From assembly GCF_900120155.1 (NCBI RefSeq), contig NZ_LT635549.1:1892688-1956687 (forward strand): a stretch of DNA of 64,000 nt, given 5' to 3'. Positions 53,024 to 61,945 of this stretch are shown here, in pieces. Position 1 is the first letter of the stretch; each line of letters begins with the position of its first letter. The translations under genes were made by a program, and so were the position numbers. Under the pieces are notes generated by a model, which was not told where the DNA came from, did not search any database, and was given only the letters and a program-made list of their open reading frames with translations. Source of the stretch: Clostridium sp. Marseille-P3244 (lineage in GTDB: Bacteria; Bacillota; Clostridia; Lachnospirales; Lachnospiraceae).

Positions 53024-53458
53024 GTGTTAACTGCAAAAGACGTGGGCCCCGGGTTCGACCAGGGAATATGTTGTGCCATGGCTGTATTCGGTGAACTGGC
53101 TGAGGATGTAGGACTGGATAAAAAAACTGCATACAAGATAGCGTCCGGCTTTGGTTCCGGGATCGGCTATGGAAACGCATGCGGCTGTGTTACCGGCGCG
53201 ATCATGGCGCTGGGGTACAAATACGGCAATTTTGAACCCGGCCAGCTGGAGCAGAAAGAGATCATGAAGGAAAAAAGAGAGGCGTTCCTGAAGGAATACA
53301 AGAAAAGGTTCGGACATTTTAACTGTCAGGAGCATCTCGACAATCTGAATCCAATGGATCCAGATGACCGCAAGATCATAGATGAGCGCGAACTGATGTA
53401 CACAGTATGCCCGCCGATGGTGGCTGCTACATGTGAGATCGTCCGCAGTTTATTGTGA
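53024..53458 (+). CDS. C_GCAxxG_C_C family cysteine protein
   Basis: 144 residues. The family core is visible as GFDQGICCAMAVFGE, ASGFGSGIGYGNACGCVTGAIMALG and the late NCQEHL and YTVCPPMVAATCEIV, the spaced cysteines probably holding a metal or redox centre. The family is typical of anaerobes and often sits beside transporters and redox enzymes, but its function is unproven. GTG 53024 follows AGGAGGT by 8 bases and is the likely start. Confidence 0.85.
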   Translation: MLTAKDVGPGFDQGICCAMAVFGELAEDVGLDKKTAYKIASGFGSGIGYGNACGCVTGAIMALGYKYGNFEPGQLEQKEIMKEKREAFLKEYKKRFGHFNCQEHLDNLNPMDPDDRKIIDERELMYTVCPPMVAATCEIVRSLL

Positions 53459-53514
53459 TCTGTGTTATGAGGGATTTTTTATAAGAGAATAAAGATTAGA
53501 GGAGGTGCATTTTT

Positions 53515-54960
53515 TTGTTAGATACAATTAGTGTTGCGTTTAAGTCGTTTATGGATATTTTCGGCGCTCAGCTCCTGGTGCCGATGGTAGTGTTTATACT
53601 CAGCCTTATCCTGAGGGTCAAGCCAAAGCAGGCGTTCCGCGCGGCGATCTATATGGCGATCGGACTGGTTGCTTTCAATATTATCCTCGGAATCCTGATG
53701 GGACAGATGGAAAGTGTAATGACCCTGATCAGTTCCAACACAGGGAAAGTATTTGATGTTGTGGATGTAGGCTGGCCGGCGGCTGCTACGATCGTGTATA
53801 ATAATTCACTTGGTATGCTGTACCTGGTGATCGGTCTGATCTGGAATCTTGTTCTGTTCCTTCTGAAAGTGACAGATACCTTTGAGCCTACAGACATCTG
53901 GAATTATTATATTTTTGTAACGTTTGCGGTGTGCGTACAGTTTGTGACCGGAAGTTTTGCTCTCGGTCTGGCATGTGCGATGTTCAGCAACCTGTTCGTT
54001 CTGCTGACCGCGGATGCCCTTGCACCTGCGCTGCAGGAATATTATGGATATGACGGGCTGACATGTACCTGTATCAGTAATGTGTGCAGCGTATACATCG
54101 GCGGCGTTCTCAATATTCTTTTCAAGAAGATTGGGTTCGGAAGAGTACATATCAATCCGGAATCGATCAACAAGAGGCTGGGATTCTTTGGTGAGCCGCC
54201 TATGATCGGTACGATCCTGGGTATCCTGATGGGTATAATCGCCTATATCAATGTCCTTGGGGATGCTTCTACATGGGCTACGATCCTGACATTCGCATTT
54301 ACGCTTGCGGCGATGCTCGTGATCTATCCCACGGTTTCCGGCCTGTTTGTGCGCGGCCTGATACCGATCAGCAACACAATGAATGCAAGAATGAGAAGCG
54401 GCGAGATCAAGAGGAAGTACTTCCTGATCGCTATCGATCCGGCGGTGTATTTTGGTGAAACTGCAAATATGACAGCAGGTATCATCCTGATCCCGATCCT
54501 GATCCTGACAGCCATCATCCTTCCCGGGAACCGTCTGGTACCGCTGGCGGACCTTCCGGCGATCCCGTTCATGGTGATCGGACTGACTGCCGCGTTCCAG
54601 GGCGATATCCTGAAATCTGTGATCGGTGGCACCATCTGGGGTTCCATTGCCCACCTGATCGCCACGGATATGGCGACGACATTTACACAGGCGGCCATAA
54701 CTGCGGGATTTGAACTGTCCGAAGGACAGACTTTCGTCGGAAGCTGGCTTGTGTCCTGTAATCCGTTTTCCTGGATTTTCTATAAATGCTACTCCGTAGA
54801 CGGAGCACTGAAGTTTGTTCTGATCGCACTTTTGATCGCGGTCTATGCTGTGGCGCTCATTCACTTCAAGAAACACCGCAGAGGCTGGTATAAGTTCTTT
54901 GGTGCTACAGACCCATTCATTGACAAGTATATGGGTGTTGCGCCGGCGGAGGAAGCGTAA
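53515..54960 (+). CDS. PTS IIC component, galactitol type (second copy)
   Basis: 481 residues, the same length as and highly similar throughout to the IIC at 49689 (shared VGWPAAATIVYNNSLG, FEPTDIWNYY, SINKRLGFFGEPPMIG, SGLFVRGLIPIS). It has no IIA or IIB beside it and so probably shares those at 48805 and 49361. Differences cluster in the central and C-terminal parts (for example SNVCSVYIGG for SCSNIAIFAA), which could alter substrate choice. The start is TTG 53515, 8 bases after GGAGGT; no suitable ATG is near. Confidence 0.9.
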   Translation: MLDTISVAFKSFMDIFGAQLLVPMVVFILSLILRVKPKQAFRAAIYMAIGLVAFNIILGILMGQMESVMTLISSNTGKVFDVVDVGWPAAATIVYNNSLGMLYLVIGLIWNLVLFLLKVTDTFEPTDIWNYYIFVTFAVCVQFVTGSFALGLACAMFSNLFVLLTADALAPALQEYYGYDGLTCTCISNVCSVYIGGVLNILFKKIGFGRVHINPESINKRLGFFGEPPMIGTILGILMGIIAYINVLGDASTWATILTFAFTLAAMLVIYPTVSGLFVRGLIPISNTMNARMRSGEIKRKYFLIAIDPAVYFGETANMTAGIILIPILILTAIILPGNRLVPLADLPAIPFMVIGLTAAFQGDILKSVIGGTIWGSIAHLIATDMATTFTQAAITAGFELSEGQTFVGSWLVSCNPFSWIFYKCYSVDGALKFVLIALLIAVYAVALIHFKKHRRGWYKFFGATDPFIDKYMGVAPAEEA

Positions 54961-55013
54961 TTCACGCATCAAGACGACAGAAACAGTAAAAACCTGGTTT
55001 TACATACAGTTTT

Positions 55014-55051
55014 CTGCAGCACACGGGGAAGAGATTTCCCGTGTGCTGTAA
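55014..55051 (+). terminator. Strong hairpin after the second PTS IIC gene
   Basis: CAGCACACGGG pairs with CCCGTGTGCTG around GAAGAGATTT. There is no T-run, so it may be a transcript-end or stability hairpin rather than a full terminator. Confidence 0.5.
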
Positions 55052-55070
55052 AGTTGAGAAAGGAACAAAT

Positions 55071-55739
55071 ATGTGGTGGAACACAATTATTTTTGACCTG
55101 GACGGCACTCTGCTGAATTCGCTGAACGATATTGCCAACAGCGCCAATTATACAATGCGGAAACTGGGGTTTCCGGAGAGGTCTCTGAAAGAGATTAAAG
55201 CCGGGGTGGGAAACGGTGTGGCACACCTGATAGAGTGCTGTCTTCCTGAAGAACAAAAAAAAGATAAAGAAACGGCAGAAAAGGCGGTTGAAGAATTCCG
55301 CAGACATTATGTCCTTCACTCTACGGATGAGACTGCGCCTTACGACGGCATAGAAGGACTTCTGGATAATCTTGCCCAAAAAGGACTTAAGACTGCCGTT
55401 GTATCAAATAAACCGGATGAGGCGGCACAGAAAGTGGTAAGAAGTTACTTTGGGGACAAGATTACTTATATCTCCGGTGAAAGAGAAGGAGTCAGGAGAA
55501 AGCCGGCTCCGGACCTGATCTATGAAGCCATGGAGTTCCTGGGAAGTTCCGCCGGGGATTCTGTCTATGTCGGCGACAGTGAGGTGGATGTGCTGACAGC
55601 AAGAAACGCGGGGCTTCCGGTCATACTGGTAAGCTGGGGATACAGGAGCAAAGAGATGCTGGAAACGCTGCATGCGGATCATATGGTAGATGAGCCGGGG
55701 GAACTGGAACAATTGCTTTTGGGTGAATCAAACGGATGA
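55071..55739 (+). CDS. HAD hydrolase, phosphoglycolate phosphatase-like
   Basis: 222 residues. Motif I is IIFDLDGTLLNSLND, motif II TAVVSNKPDEAAQKV, then KPAPDLIYEAM and VYVGDSEVDVLTARNAG with VSWGYRS, the full Gph set. AAAGGAACAAAT precedes ATG 55071; in-frame codons upstream overlap the hairpin and are unlikely starts. It lies downstream of the PTS locus but may be an independent gene. Confidence 0.88.
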   Translation: MWWNTIIFDLDGTLLNSLNDIANSANYTMRKLGFPERSLKEIKAGVGNGVAHLIECCLPEEQKKDKETAEKAVEEFRRHYVLHSTDETAPYDGIEGLLDNLAQKGLKTAVVSNKPDEAAQKVVRSYFGDKITYISGEREGVRRKPAPDLIYEAMEFLGSSAGDSVYVGDSEVDVLTARNAGLPVILVSWGYRSKEMLETLHADHMVDEPGELEQLLLGESNG

Positions 55740-55767
55740 TTGAAAAACAGAAAAGAGGGACATAAAT

Positions 55768-56343
55768 ATGGATTTAAGCAGTCTTTACAGGGGATGCCGT
55801 TCATACAGACGTTTTCAGCAGGACCCACTGCCCGATGACCTGCTCCGCAGGATGATCGATAACGCAAGGATCGCCAGCAGCGCGCACAATGCGCAGGCGA
55901 CCCGTTTTGTAGTTGTGAGCAGCCCCAAACTGGTGGAGGCGATGCATCCGCTGGTGGTATTTGCCAGCTCCCTTCCGAGAGAACTGGGCGAACCCAAACA
56001 GGGAGAACAGCCGACGGCCTTTGTAGTCGTATCCAAGACAGTGAACGCAGGAGATTACAGCGATGTGGATCTGGGGCTTGCGGTAGACGCGATGGTGATG
56101 ACCGCATGGGAAGCCGGATTTGGAAGCTGCCTGCTGGGAAAGATCGATATCCCGGCGATCCGGGCCTTGCTGGATATTCCGGAGAGTGAGACCATACGTC
56201 TGGTGGTAGCATTTGGAAAACCAGATCATAAGAGCTATCTAGTGGAACAGGGAGACAGGCCGTCTCTGAAATACTATCTGGACGATGACAGAAACTATTA
56301 TGTGCCGAAAAGAAAAATGGAAGAAGTGGCAAGATTTTTGTAG
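55768..56343 (+). CDS. Nitroreductase-family protein
   Basis: 191 residues, flavin-dependent nitroreductase fold. FMN-contact segments are RGCRSYRRFQQDPLPDDLL (RRSxRxF type), ARIASSAHNAQATRFVVV, and DLGLAVDAMVMTAWEAGFGSCLLG. The C-terminal part reads VVAFGKPDHKS. Substrate unknown; members reduce nitro groups, quinones or flavins. A terminator follows at 56356. Confidence 0.87.
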   Translation: MDLSSLYRGCRSYRRFQQDPLPDDLLRRMIDNARIASSAHNAQATRFVVVSSPKLVEAMHPLVVFASSLPRELGEPKQGEQPTAFVVVSKTVNAGDYSDVDLGLAVDAMVMTAWEAGFGSCLLGKIDIPAIRALLDIPESETIRLVVAFGKPDHKSYLVEQGDRPSLKYYLDDDRNYYVPKRKMEEVARFL

Positions 56344-56355
56344 AGAGGAACAGGA

Positions 56356-56392
56356 AGAGAGTCGGAAAAAACAATTTCGGCTCTCTGTTTTT
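56356..56392 (+). terminator. Terminator after the nitroreductase gene
   Basis: AGAGAGTCG (56356-56364) pairs with CGGCTCTCT (56378-56386, one G-U), followed by GTTTTT. Confidence 0.82.
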
Positions 56393-56480
56393 GCGTATAC
56401 GATAAATCATTTCCTCTGTATTGATATGATGATTGACAAAGCAAAAACGACGTTATGTACTTTGATGTAAGTCTCGTCCA

Positions 56481-56807
56481 TCAGACTTCTTCTTCCGGGA
56501 TCACGAGTTCCGTTCTGCCGGTAAGCTCGTCCAGAGACACTCCGAAGAAATCCGCGATCATGATAAGCATAAAGACATCGGGCAGAGTAACCCCGCGTTC
56601 ATATGCGGAGACCGTCTGCCGGAGTGTGTGAAGGTTTGAGGCAAGTTCTTTTTGATTTATATTTTTTTCTTTCCGAAGCCGACGGATATTTTCTCCGAGT
56701 ATATTTCTTCCGGAAATGTTCTCAGGAGTATCTGAAAAATTTTCGTACTTCGTATTTTGCCTGCTGCAGGTCGTATCATTTTGCCCGTGTCTGATACTGT
56801 TCATCAT
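56481..56807 (-). CDS. XRE-family helix-turn-helix regulator
   Basis: About 108 residues. The DNA-binding domain is LGENIRRLRKEKNINQKELASNLHTLRQTVSAYERGVTLPD (about 37-77), followed by a typical C-terminal IADFFGVSLDELTGR. ATG 56807 or 56804 follows AAAGGCGG on the minus strand; a TTG at 56831 has no site. Divergent from the XRE gene at 57003. Target unknown. Confidence 0.78.
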   Translation of the reverse strand: MMNSIRHGQNDTTCSRQNTKYENFSDTPENISGRNILGENIRRLRKEKNINQKELASNLHTLRQTVSAYERGVTLPDVFMLIMIADFFGVSLDELTGRTELVIPEEEV

Positions 56808-57002
56808 CTGTACCGCCTTTTTATTGCTCAAGGATGTCGTACTCTGATGCTGTCCTGGTATTTACAGCATTTTATCACTGTTTCAGAGTCTATGGGATCA
56901 GATATCCGAAATGTGAGTGCCACGATACATTGCATTTGGATATCAAAAAAACTTTTATCCGATAAAATAATGGTAAAAGAATGTCGAAGGGCGGGAGATT
57001 TA

Positions 57003-57350
57003 TTGGATAACAGGGTCAGAGAACTCCGTAATGAAAAGGGGATCAGGCAGGTTGATCTTGCCGGGAAGATCAATGTCTCTCAACAGACGATCAGCAGGAT
57101 AGAGAACGGTCAGAATTCTCTTCCGGCAGATATCCTGATCCATTTATCAAAGTTTTTTCATGTGTCGGCGGACTACATCTTAAAATTATCGGACACACGG
57201 CTGATACCGGAATATCGCTTTGAAGTAGATAAGAACATAGAGAGAAATATGGGATTCCTGCGAGCTTTCGAAAGGCTGAGCAGAGTAAATAAAGAACTTG
57301 TTACTCTTTTGATCAGTCAGCTGGAGGAGAGACAGAAAGAAAACAGATAA
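57003..57350 (+). CDS. XRE-family helix-turn-helix regulator
   Basis: About 115 residues from TTG 57003 (GGGAG a few bases before); ATG 56970 is in frame but lacks a site. The domain is VRELRNEKGIRQVDLAGKINVSQQTISRIENGQNSLPADILIHLSKFFHVSADYIL, then a helical tail that may dimerise. The divergent arrangement with the other XRE gene suggests mutual or shared control. Confidence 0.78.
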   Translation: MDNRVRELRNEKGIRQVDLAGKINVSQQTISRIENGQNSLPADILIHLSKFFHVSADYILKLSDTRLIPEYRFEVDKNIERNMGFLRAFERLSRVNKELVTLLISQLEERQKENR

Positions 57351-57355
57351 ATTGC

Positions 57356-57396
57356 GAAAAAGAAAGAATCTTTTGTGGATTTTTTCTTTTTTTTAT
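57356..57396 (+). terminator. AT-rich terminator after the XRE gene
   Basis: AAAAAGAAAGAATC pairs with GATTTTTTCTTTTT, followed by further T. The stem is A/T-based and therefore weak. Confidence 0.6.
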
Positions 57397-57472
57397 GCAT
57401 GATATGCTATAATTACAATAATTTAAAGAAACCCGTTAATACTATCTGAAGAAGAATGACGGAGGAAGAGTA

Positions 57473-58993
57473 ATGTTAGAAAAAGTTGATCTGAACAAAA
57501 AAATGTCAAAAGAAGAGTATAAGGAGAAAATGCCCTGTCTGGAATCATGTCTGGGACGCCTTCAGAGAGAATGCAAAGCTTTGGGGATTCCTGTTATGAT
57601 TGTTTTTGAAGGCTTTGGGGCCTCGGGAAAGGGACTGCAGATCGGGCGGCTGATCCAGAGTATGGATCCAAGAGGCTTTGAGGTCCATACAATTAAAAAC
57701 GAGACAGAAGAGGAGCAGATGCATCCGTTTATGTGGAGATTCTGGACGAAAACACCGGCGAAAGGAAGGATCGCGATCTTTGACGGCAGCTGGTACAGAA
57801 AGGTCCTGATCGACCGCTTCGAAAAAAGGACAAAACACCGGGAGCTTGCGGAAGCTTTCCGGTCGATCAATTCCTTTGAAGAGCAGCTGGCTGACGATGG
57901 GAACCTGATCATCAAGCTGTTCCTCGATATTGACAAAAAGGAACAGAAAAAAAGATTTGAGAAACTGGAGAAGAACAAAGAGACAGCCTGGCGGGTCAGC
58001 CAGGGCGACAAAGAGCGCAACGTGCGGTATGAAGAGTATGCTTCCATGATGGAAGAAATGCTTTTCAAGACGGATACGGACTATGCTCCGTGGACGATCA
58101 TAGAAGCCATGGACAGGCGATTCGCCACAGTGAAAGTCTATACGACCGTGATAAAGGCCATGGAAGACCAGATTGAAAAAGTGCGGAGAGCGTCGGATAA
58201 GAAGGCTGAAGAAGGAAAAGAAGAGAATAAAGAAGAAAGATCACAGGCAGAAAAAGAGCTGGAGGGGCTTCAGGTGTCTATCCTTTCCAGGGCAGACCTC
58301 TCTCTTCATTATACAAAAGAAGAGTATAAGAAAAAGCTGGACAAACTTCAGAAGAAAATGGAAAAGCTTCATGGTGAGCTGTATCGGAAGAGGATCCCGG
58401 TGGTGCTTGGATTTGAGGGATGGGACGCAGGAGGGAAAGGGGGAGCCATCAAGCGTCTGACGGAAAAGATGGATGCCCGGGGGTATGTGGTCAATCCCAC
58501 AGCGTCCCCCAACGATATCGAGAAGGCTCACCACTATTTGTGGAGGTTCTGGCGGGCTATGCCAAAGGACGGACATGTGGCGATCTTTGACAGGACATGG
58601 TACGGACGCGTGATGGTAGAGCGGATCGAGGGTTTCTGCACGGAAGAGGAGTGGAAGAGAGCCTATAAAGAGATGAACGATATGGAGAGAGATCTGTATG
58701 AAGCCGGGGCGATCGTGATCAAATTCTGGATGCACATTGACAAAGATGAGCAGGAACGCAGATTCAAAGAGCGCCAGGAAAATCCGGAGAAACAGTGGAA
58801 GATCACGGACGAAGACTGGAGGAACCGGGAGAAGTGGGACCAGTATGAAACCGCGGTCAATGAGATGCTCATGCGCACATCTACAGATTACGCTCCGTGG
58901 GTAGTTGTAGAGGGAAATGATAAATATTATGCCAGGATCAAGGTGCTGCGCACGGTAGTGGGTGCCATTGAGAAGCGGCTGAATGAAGAATGA
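57473..58993 (+). CDS. pap: Polyphosphate:AMP phosphotransferase (double PPK2 domain)
   Basis: 506 residues made of two PPK2 modules. Module 1 has MIVFEGFGASGKGLQIGRL and IAIFDGSWYRKVLIDRF; module 2 (about 280-500) has VLGFEGWDAGGKGGAIKRL and VAIFDRTWYGRVMVERIEG. A lysine/glutamate-rich linker with coiled-coil character joins them. The family moves phosphate from polyphosphate to AMP, giving ADP. GGAGGAAGAGTA precedes ATG 57473, and a TATAAT lies about 65 bases upstream. Confidence 0.92.
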   Translation: MLEKVDLNKKMSKEEYKEKMPCLESCLGRLQRECKALGIPVMIVFEGFGASGKGLQIGRLIQSMDPRGFEVHTIKNETEEEQMHPFMWRFWTKTPAKGRIAIFDGSWYRKVLIDRFEKRTKHRELAEAFRSINSFEEQLADDGNLIIKLFLDIDKKEQKKRFEKLEKNKETAWRVSQGDKERNVRYEEYASMMEEMLFKTDTDYAPWTIIEAMDRRFATVKVYTTVIKAMEDQIEKVRRASDKKAEEGKEENKEERSQAEKELEGLQVSILSRADLSLHYTKEEYKKKLDKLQKKMEKLHGELYRKRIPVVLGFEGWDAGGKGGAIKRLTEKMDARGYVVNPTASPNDIEKAHHYLWRFWRAMPKDGHVAIFDRTWYGRVMVERIEGFCTEEEWKRAYKEMNDMERDLYEAGAIVIKFWMHIDKDEQERRFKERQENPEKQWKITDEDWRNREKWDQYETAVNEMLMRTSTDYAPWVVVEGNDKYYARIKVLRTVVGAIEKRLNEE

Positions 58994-59036
58994 CAGAGAA
59001 TGTCCGGAACAGACTGTCGGGGAGAGAGGGATATCG

Positions 59037-60038
59037 ATGACGATCAGAGAACAGCTGGAAGAAAGAGAGATTGAATATTTAAGTCCTTATGCCGCGCTCA
59101 GCAGAAATTCAAAAGGGCGCATGCGGGATGAGCCTCAGTGCGACATCCGGCCGGTGTTTCAGCGGGACCGGGACCGGATCCTGCACTGTAAGGCATTCCG
59201 CCGCCTGAAGCAGAAGACTCAGGTGTTTCTCCTGCCCAAAGGCGACCATTACCGGACCAGGCTGACCCATACTCTGGAGGTTTCCCAGAATGCCAGGACG
59301 ATCGCGAAAGCGCTGCGTCTGAACGAGGATCTGACAGAGGCTATCGCGCTGGGGCACGATCTGGGACATACTCCCTTCGGACATGCGGGAGAGCGGGCCC
59401 TTAACAATGTTTATCATTTTTCTCATCAGAAGCAGAGCCTGCGGGTGGTGGACTGTATCGAGAAAGACGGAAGAGGGCTGAATCTTACATGGGAGGTAAG
59501 GGACGGGATCCTGAACCATCAGACATCAGGCCGGCCCCATACGCTGGAAGGGTATGTGGTGCGGCTTTCTGACAAACTGGCCTATATCAATCATGATATG
59601 GATGACGCGATCCGCGGCGGGATCCTGACGGAGGAGGACATACCGGCCGATATCCGGGAAATACTCGGAGATTCCTGCAAAGCAAGGCTGAACAGACTGG
59701 TTCACGACGTGATCACGAACAGCATGGACCGGCCGGAGATCCGGATGTCGCCCAGGGTGGAAAAAGCCATGACAGATCTGCGGGAATTTATGTTTGAGAA
59801 TGTCTATCTGAACCCCAAGGCAAAGGGGGAGGAAGACAAGGCAGTACATATGATCGAACAGCTTTTTGCTTACTATATCAGACATCCGGAAGCTCTCCCG
59901 CAGCAGTTTCAGGACGCTCTGGATCCTCCGGAACTGAGCGTGGAGCAGGTAGTATGCGATTATATCGCGGGCATGACAGATCCTTATGCCGTAAAGAAAT
60001 ATCAGGACTATTTTGTGCCTGAAGCATGGAAAATCTAA
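59037..60038 (+). CDS. dgt: Deoxyguanosinetriphosphate triphosphohydrolase-like protein
   Basis: 333 residues of the HD-domain dGTPase family. Key motifs are FRRLKQKTQVF, GDHYRTRLTHTLEVSQNARTIAKAL, GHDLGHTPFGHAGERAL (HD metal site) and DKLAYINHDMDDA. ATG 59037 (MTIREQ) follows GGGGAGAGAGG and is preferred over an upstream in-frame ATG at 58983, which overlaps pap. It is the first gene of the conserved run dgt-dnaG-rpoD. Confidence 0.92.
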   Translation: MTIREQLEEREIEYLSPYAALSRNSKGRMRDEPQCDIRPVFQRDRDRILHCKAFRRLKQKTQVFLLPKGDHYRTRLTHTLEVSQNARTIAKALRLNEDLTEAIALGHDLGHTPFGHAGERALNNVYHFSHQKQSLRVVDCIEKDGRGLNLTWEVRDGILNHQTSGRPHTLEGYVVRLSDKLAYINHDMDDAIRGGILTEEDIPADIREILGDSCKARLNRLVHDVITNSMDRPEIRMSPRVEKAMTDLREFMFENVYLNPKAKGEEDKAVHMIEQLFAYYIRHPEALPQQFQDALDPPELSVEQVVCDYIAGMTDPYAVKKYQDYFVPEAWKI

Positions 60039-60106
60039 AAAAATAAAGGAAAGGAAAACCTTTTGTCGAATATATAATATAGGGTAATCTTTTGTGGAGG
60101 GTGAAC

Positions 60107-61888
60107 ATGTACTATCCTGAGGAACTGATCGAAGAAGTAAGAACGAGAAATGATATAGTAGATGTGATATCTGGTTATGTACGGCTGAAGAAACAGGGAA
60201 GTTCCTATGTGGGGCTGTGCCCGTTCCACAACGAGAAATCCCCCTCTTTTAACGTGAGCAGACAAAAGCAGATGTATTACTGTTTCGGCTGCGGAGCGGG
60301 AGGAAATGTATTTACGTTTCTGATGGAGTATGAGAATTTCTCATTCTCTGAGGCTGTGAAATATCTTGCGGACCGGGCCGGGATCCGTCTTCCCGAGGTG
60401 GAGTACTCAAAAGAAGCCAGGGAGAGAGCGGACCGGAGGGCTTCGATCCTGGAAGTAAATAAGCGGGCGGCAAAGTATTATTATGCACAGCTGAAATCAG
60501 AACGGGGAACACAGGCCTATACATATTTGAAAGACAGAGGTTTGTCTGATGAGACGATCACAGCTTTCGGGCTGGGGTATTCCAATAAATACAGTGACGA
60601 TCTCTACAAGTACCTGAGGCAGGAGGGCTACAGTGAAGAACTGATCCGTCAGGCTGGTCTGATCAATACGGATGAGCGTCAGGGAGTGTACGATAAGTTC
60701 TGGAATCGGGTCATCTTTCCCATCATGGACGTAAACAGCCGAGTGATCGGCTTCGGGGGCCGGGTAATGGGGGACGGAAAACCCAAATATCTGAACTCTC
60801 CGGAGACGGAGGTGTTTGATAAAAGCCGTAACCTGTATGGCCTGAACCGGGCAAGGACGTCCAGAAAGCCATATTTTCTTTTGTGCGAGGGGTATATGGA
60901 TGTGATCTCTTTGCATCAGGCCGGGTTTACCAACGCGGTGGCGTCGCTTGGTACGGCGCTTACACCCGGACATGCCTCATTGATCAAAAGATATGTAAAG
61001 GAAGTGTATCTGACATACGACAGTGATGAAGCCGGAACAAGAGCGGCTCTGCGGGCGGTGCCGATCCTCCGGGAGGCCGGGATCTCTGCAAAGGTCATCC
61101 GGATGGATCCCTACAAAGATCCGGACGAGTTTATCAAGGATCTGGGAGCGGAAGAATATGAAAAGCGGATCCAGAACGCCAGAAACGGATTTATGTTCGG
61201 TCTGGAGATGCTGGAACGCGAGTATGATATGGCTTCTCCCGAAGGAAAGACAGAATTTTTCCGGGAGGCGGCACGGCGGCTTCTTACATTTGAGGATGAG
61301 CTTGAACGGAATAATTACATAGAAGCGGTCGCCTCCGCTTATCGGGTCAGCACAGAGAGTCTGGAAAAACTGGTCACGAAGAGCGCGGTGAGCGCGGGGA
61401 TGGCCCGGCCTGTATCCAGACCCAGGCGGACGGAAGGACGGGAAAAAGATCCGAAGAAAGAGGATGGAATCCTGACTTCACAGAAGGCTCTCCTCACCTG
61501 GATGATCGAGGATGAGGAGCTATATGATACGATCAGCCGGTATATCAGTCCCGAGGATTTTACGGGAGAGATTTACCGGGCAGTGGCAGAACAGATCTTT
61601 CAGCAGCATGAGAGCGGCAAGATCAATCCGGCCAAGATCCTGAACCATTTTACTGAGGAAGAGGAGCACAGAGAAGCAGCGTCTCTGTTTCACACGAAGA
61701 TCAAGGCACTGGAGACAAAAAAGGAGGAAGGACAGGCCCTGAAAGAGACGATCCTGAAGGTAAAGACACACAGCATTGACGAGAAGACCATGGCTCTGGA
61801 TCCTGCGGATATGGCGGGACTCCAGCATCTGATGAAAGAAAAGCAGAAGCTGGAGGAGCTTAAGAAACTGCATATTTCTATTGATTAA
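60107..61888 (+). CDS. dnaG: DNA primase
   Basis: 593 residues. N-terminal CHC2 zinc finger: CPFHNEKSPSFNVSRQ then YYCFGCGAGG (about residues 38-65). The catalytic core includes FWNRVIFPIMDVNSRVIGFGGR and the Toprim motifs LLCEGYMDVISLHQAG and TYDSDEAGTRAA. The C-terminal part would contact the helicase. GGAGGGTGAAC places the start at ATG 60107; GTG 60092 overlaps that region. Confidence 0.97.
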   Translation: MYYPEELIEEVRTRNDIVDVISGYVRLKKQGSSYVGLCPFHNEKSPSFNVSRQKQMYYCFGCGAGGNVFTFLMEYENFSFSEAVKYLADRAGIRLPEVEYSKEARERADRRASILEVNKRAAKYYYAQLKSERGTQAYTYLKDRGLSDETITAFGLGYSNKYSDDLYKYLRQEGYSEELIRQAGLINTDERQGVYDKFWNRVIFPIMDVNSRVIGFGGRVMGDGKPKYLNSPETEVFDKSRNLYGLNRARTSRKPYFLLCEGYMDVISLHQAGFTNAVASLGTALTPGHASLIKRYVKEVYLTYDSDEAGTRAALRAVPILREAGISAKVIRMDPYKDPDEFIKDLGAEEYEKRIQNARNGFMFGLEMLEREYDMASPEGKTEFFREAARRLLTFEDELERNNYIEAVASAYRVSTESLEKLVTKSAVSAGMARPVSRPRRTEGREKDPKKEDGILTSQKALLTWMIEDEELYDTISRYISPEDFTGEIYRAVAEQIFQQHESGKINPAKILNHFTEEEEHREAASLFHTKIKALETKKEEGQALKETILKVKTHSIDEKTMALDPADMAGLQHLMKEKQKLEELKKLHISID

Positions 61889-61945
61889 GGATAAAATAAA
61901 ACAAGATAGCCCGCGTTCACACGCCGGCGAAGGAAGGATGGACAC

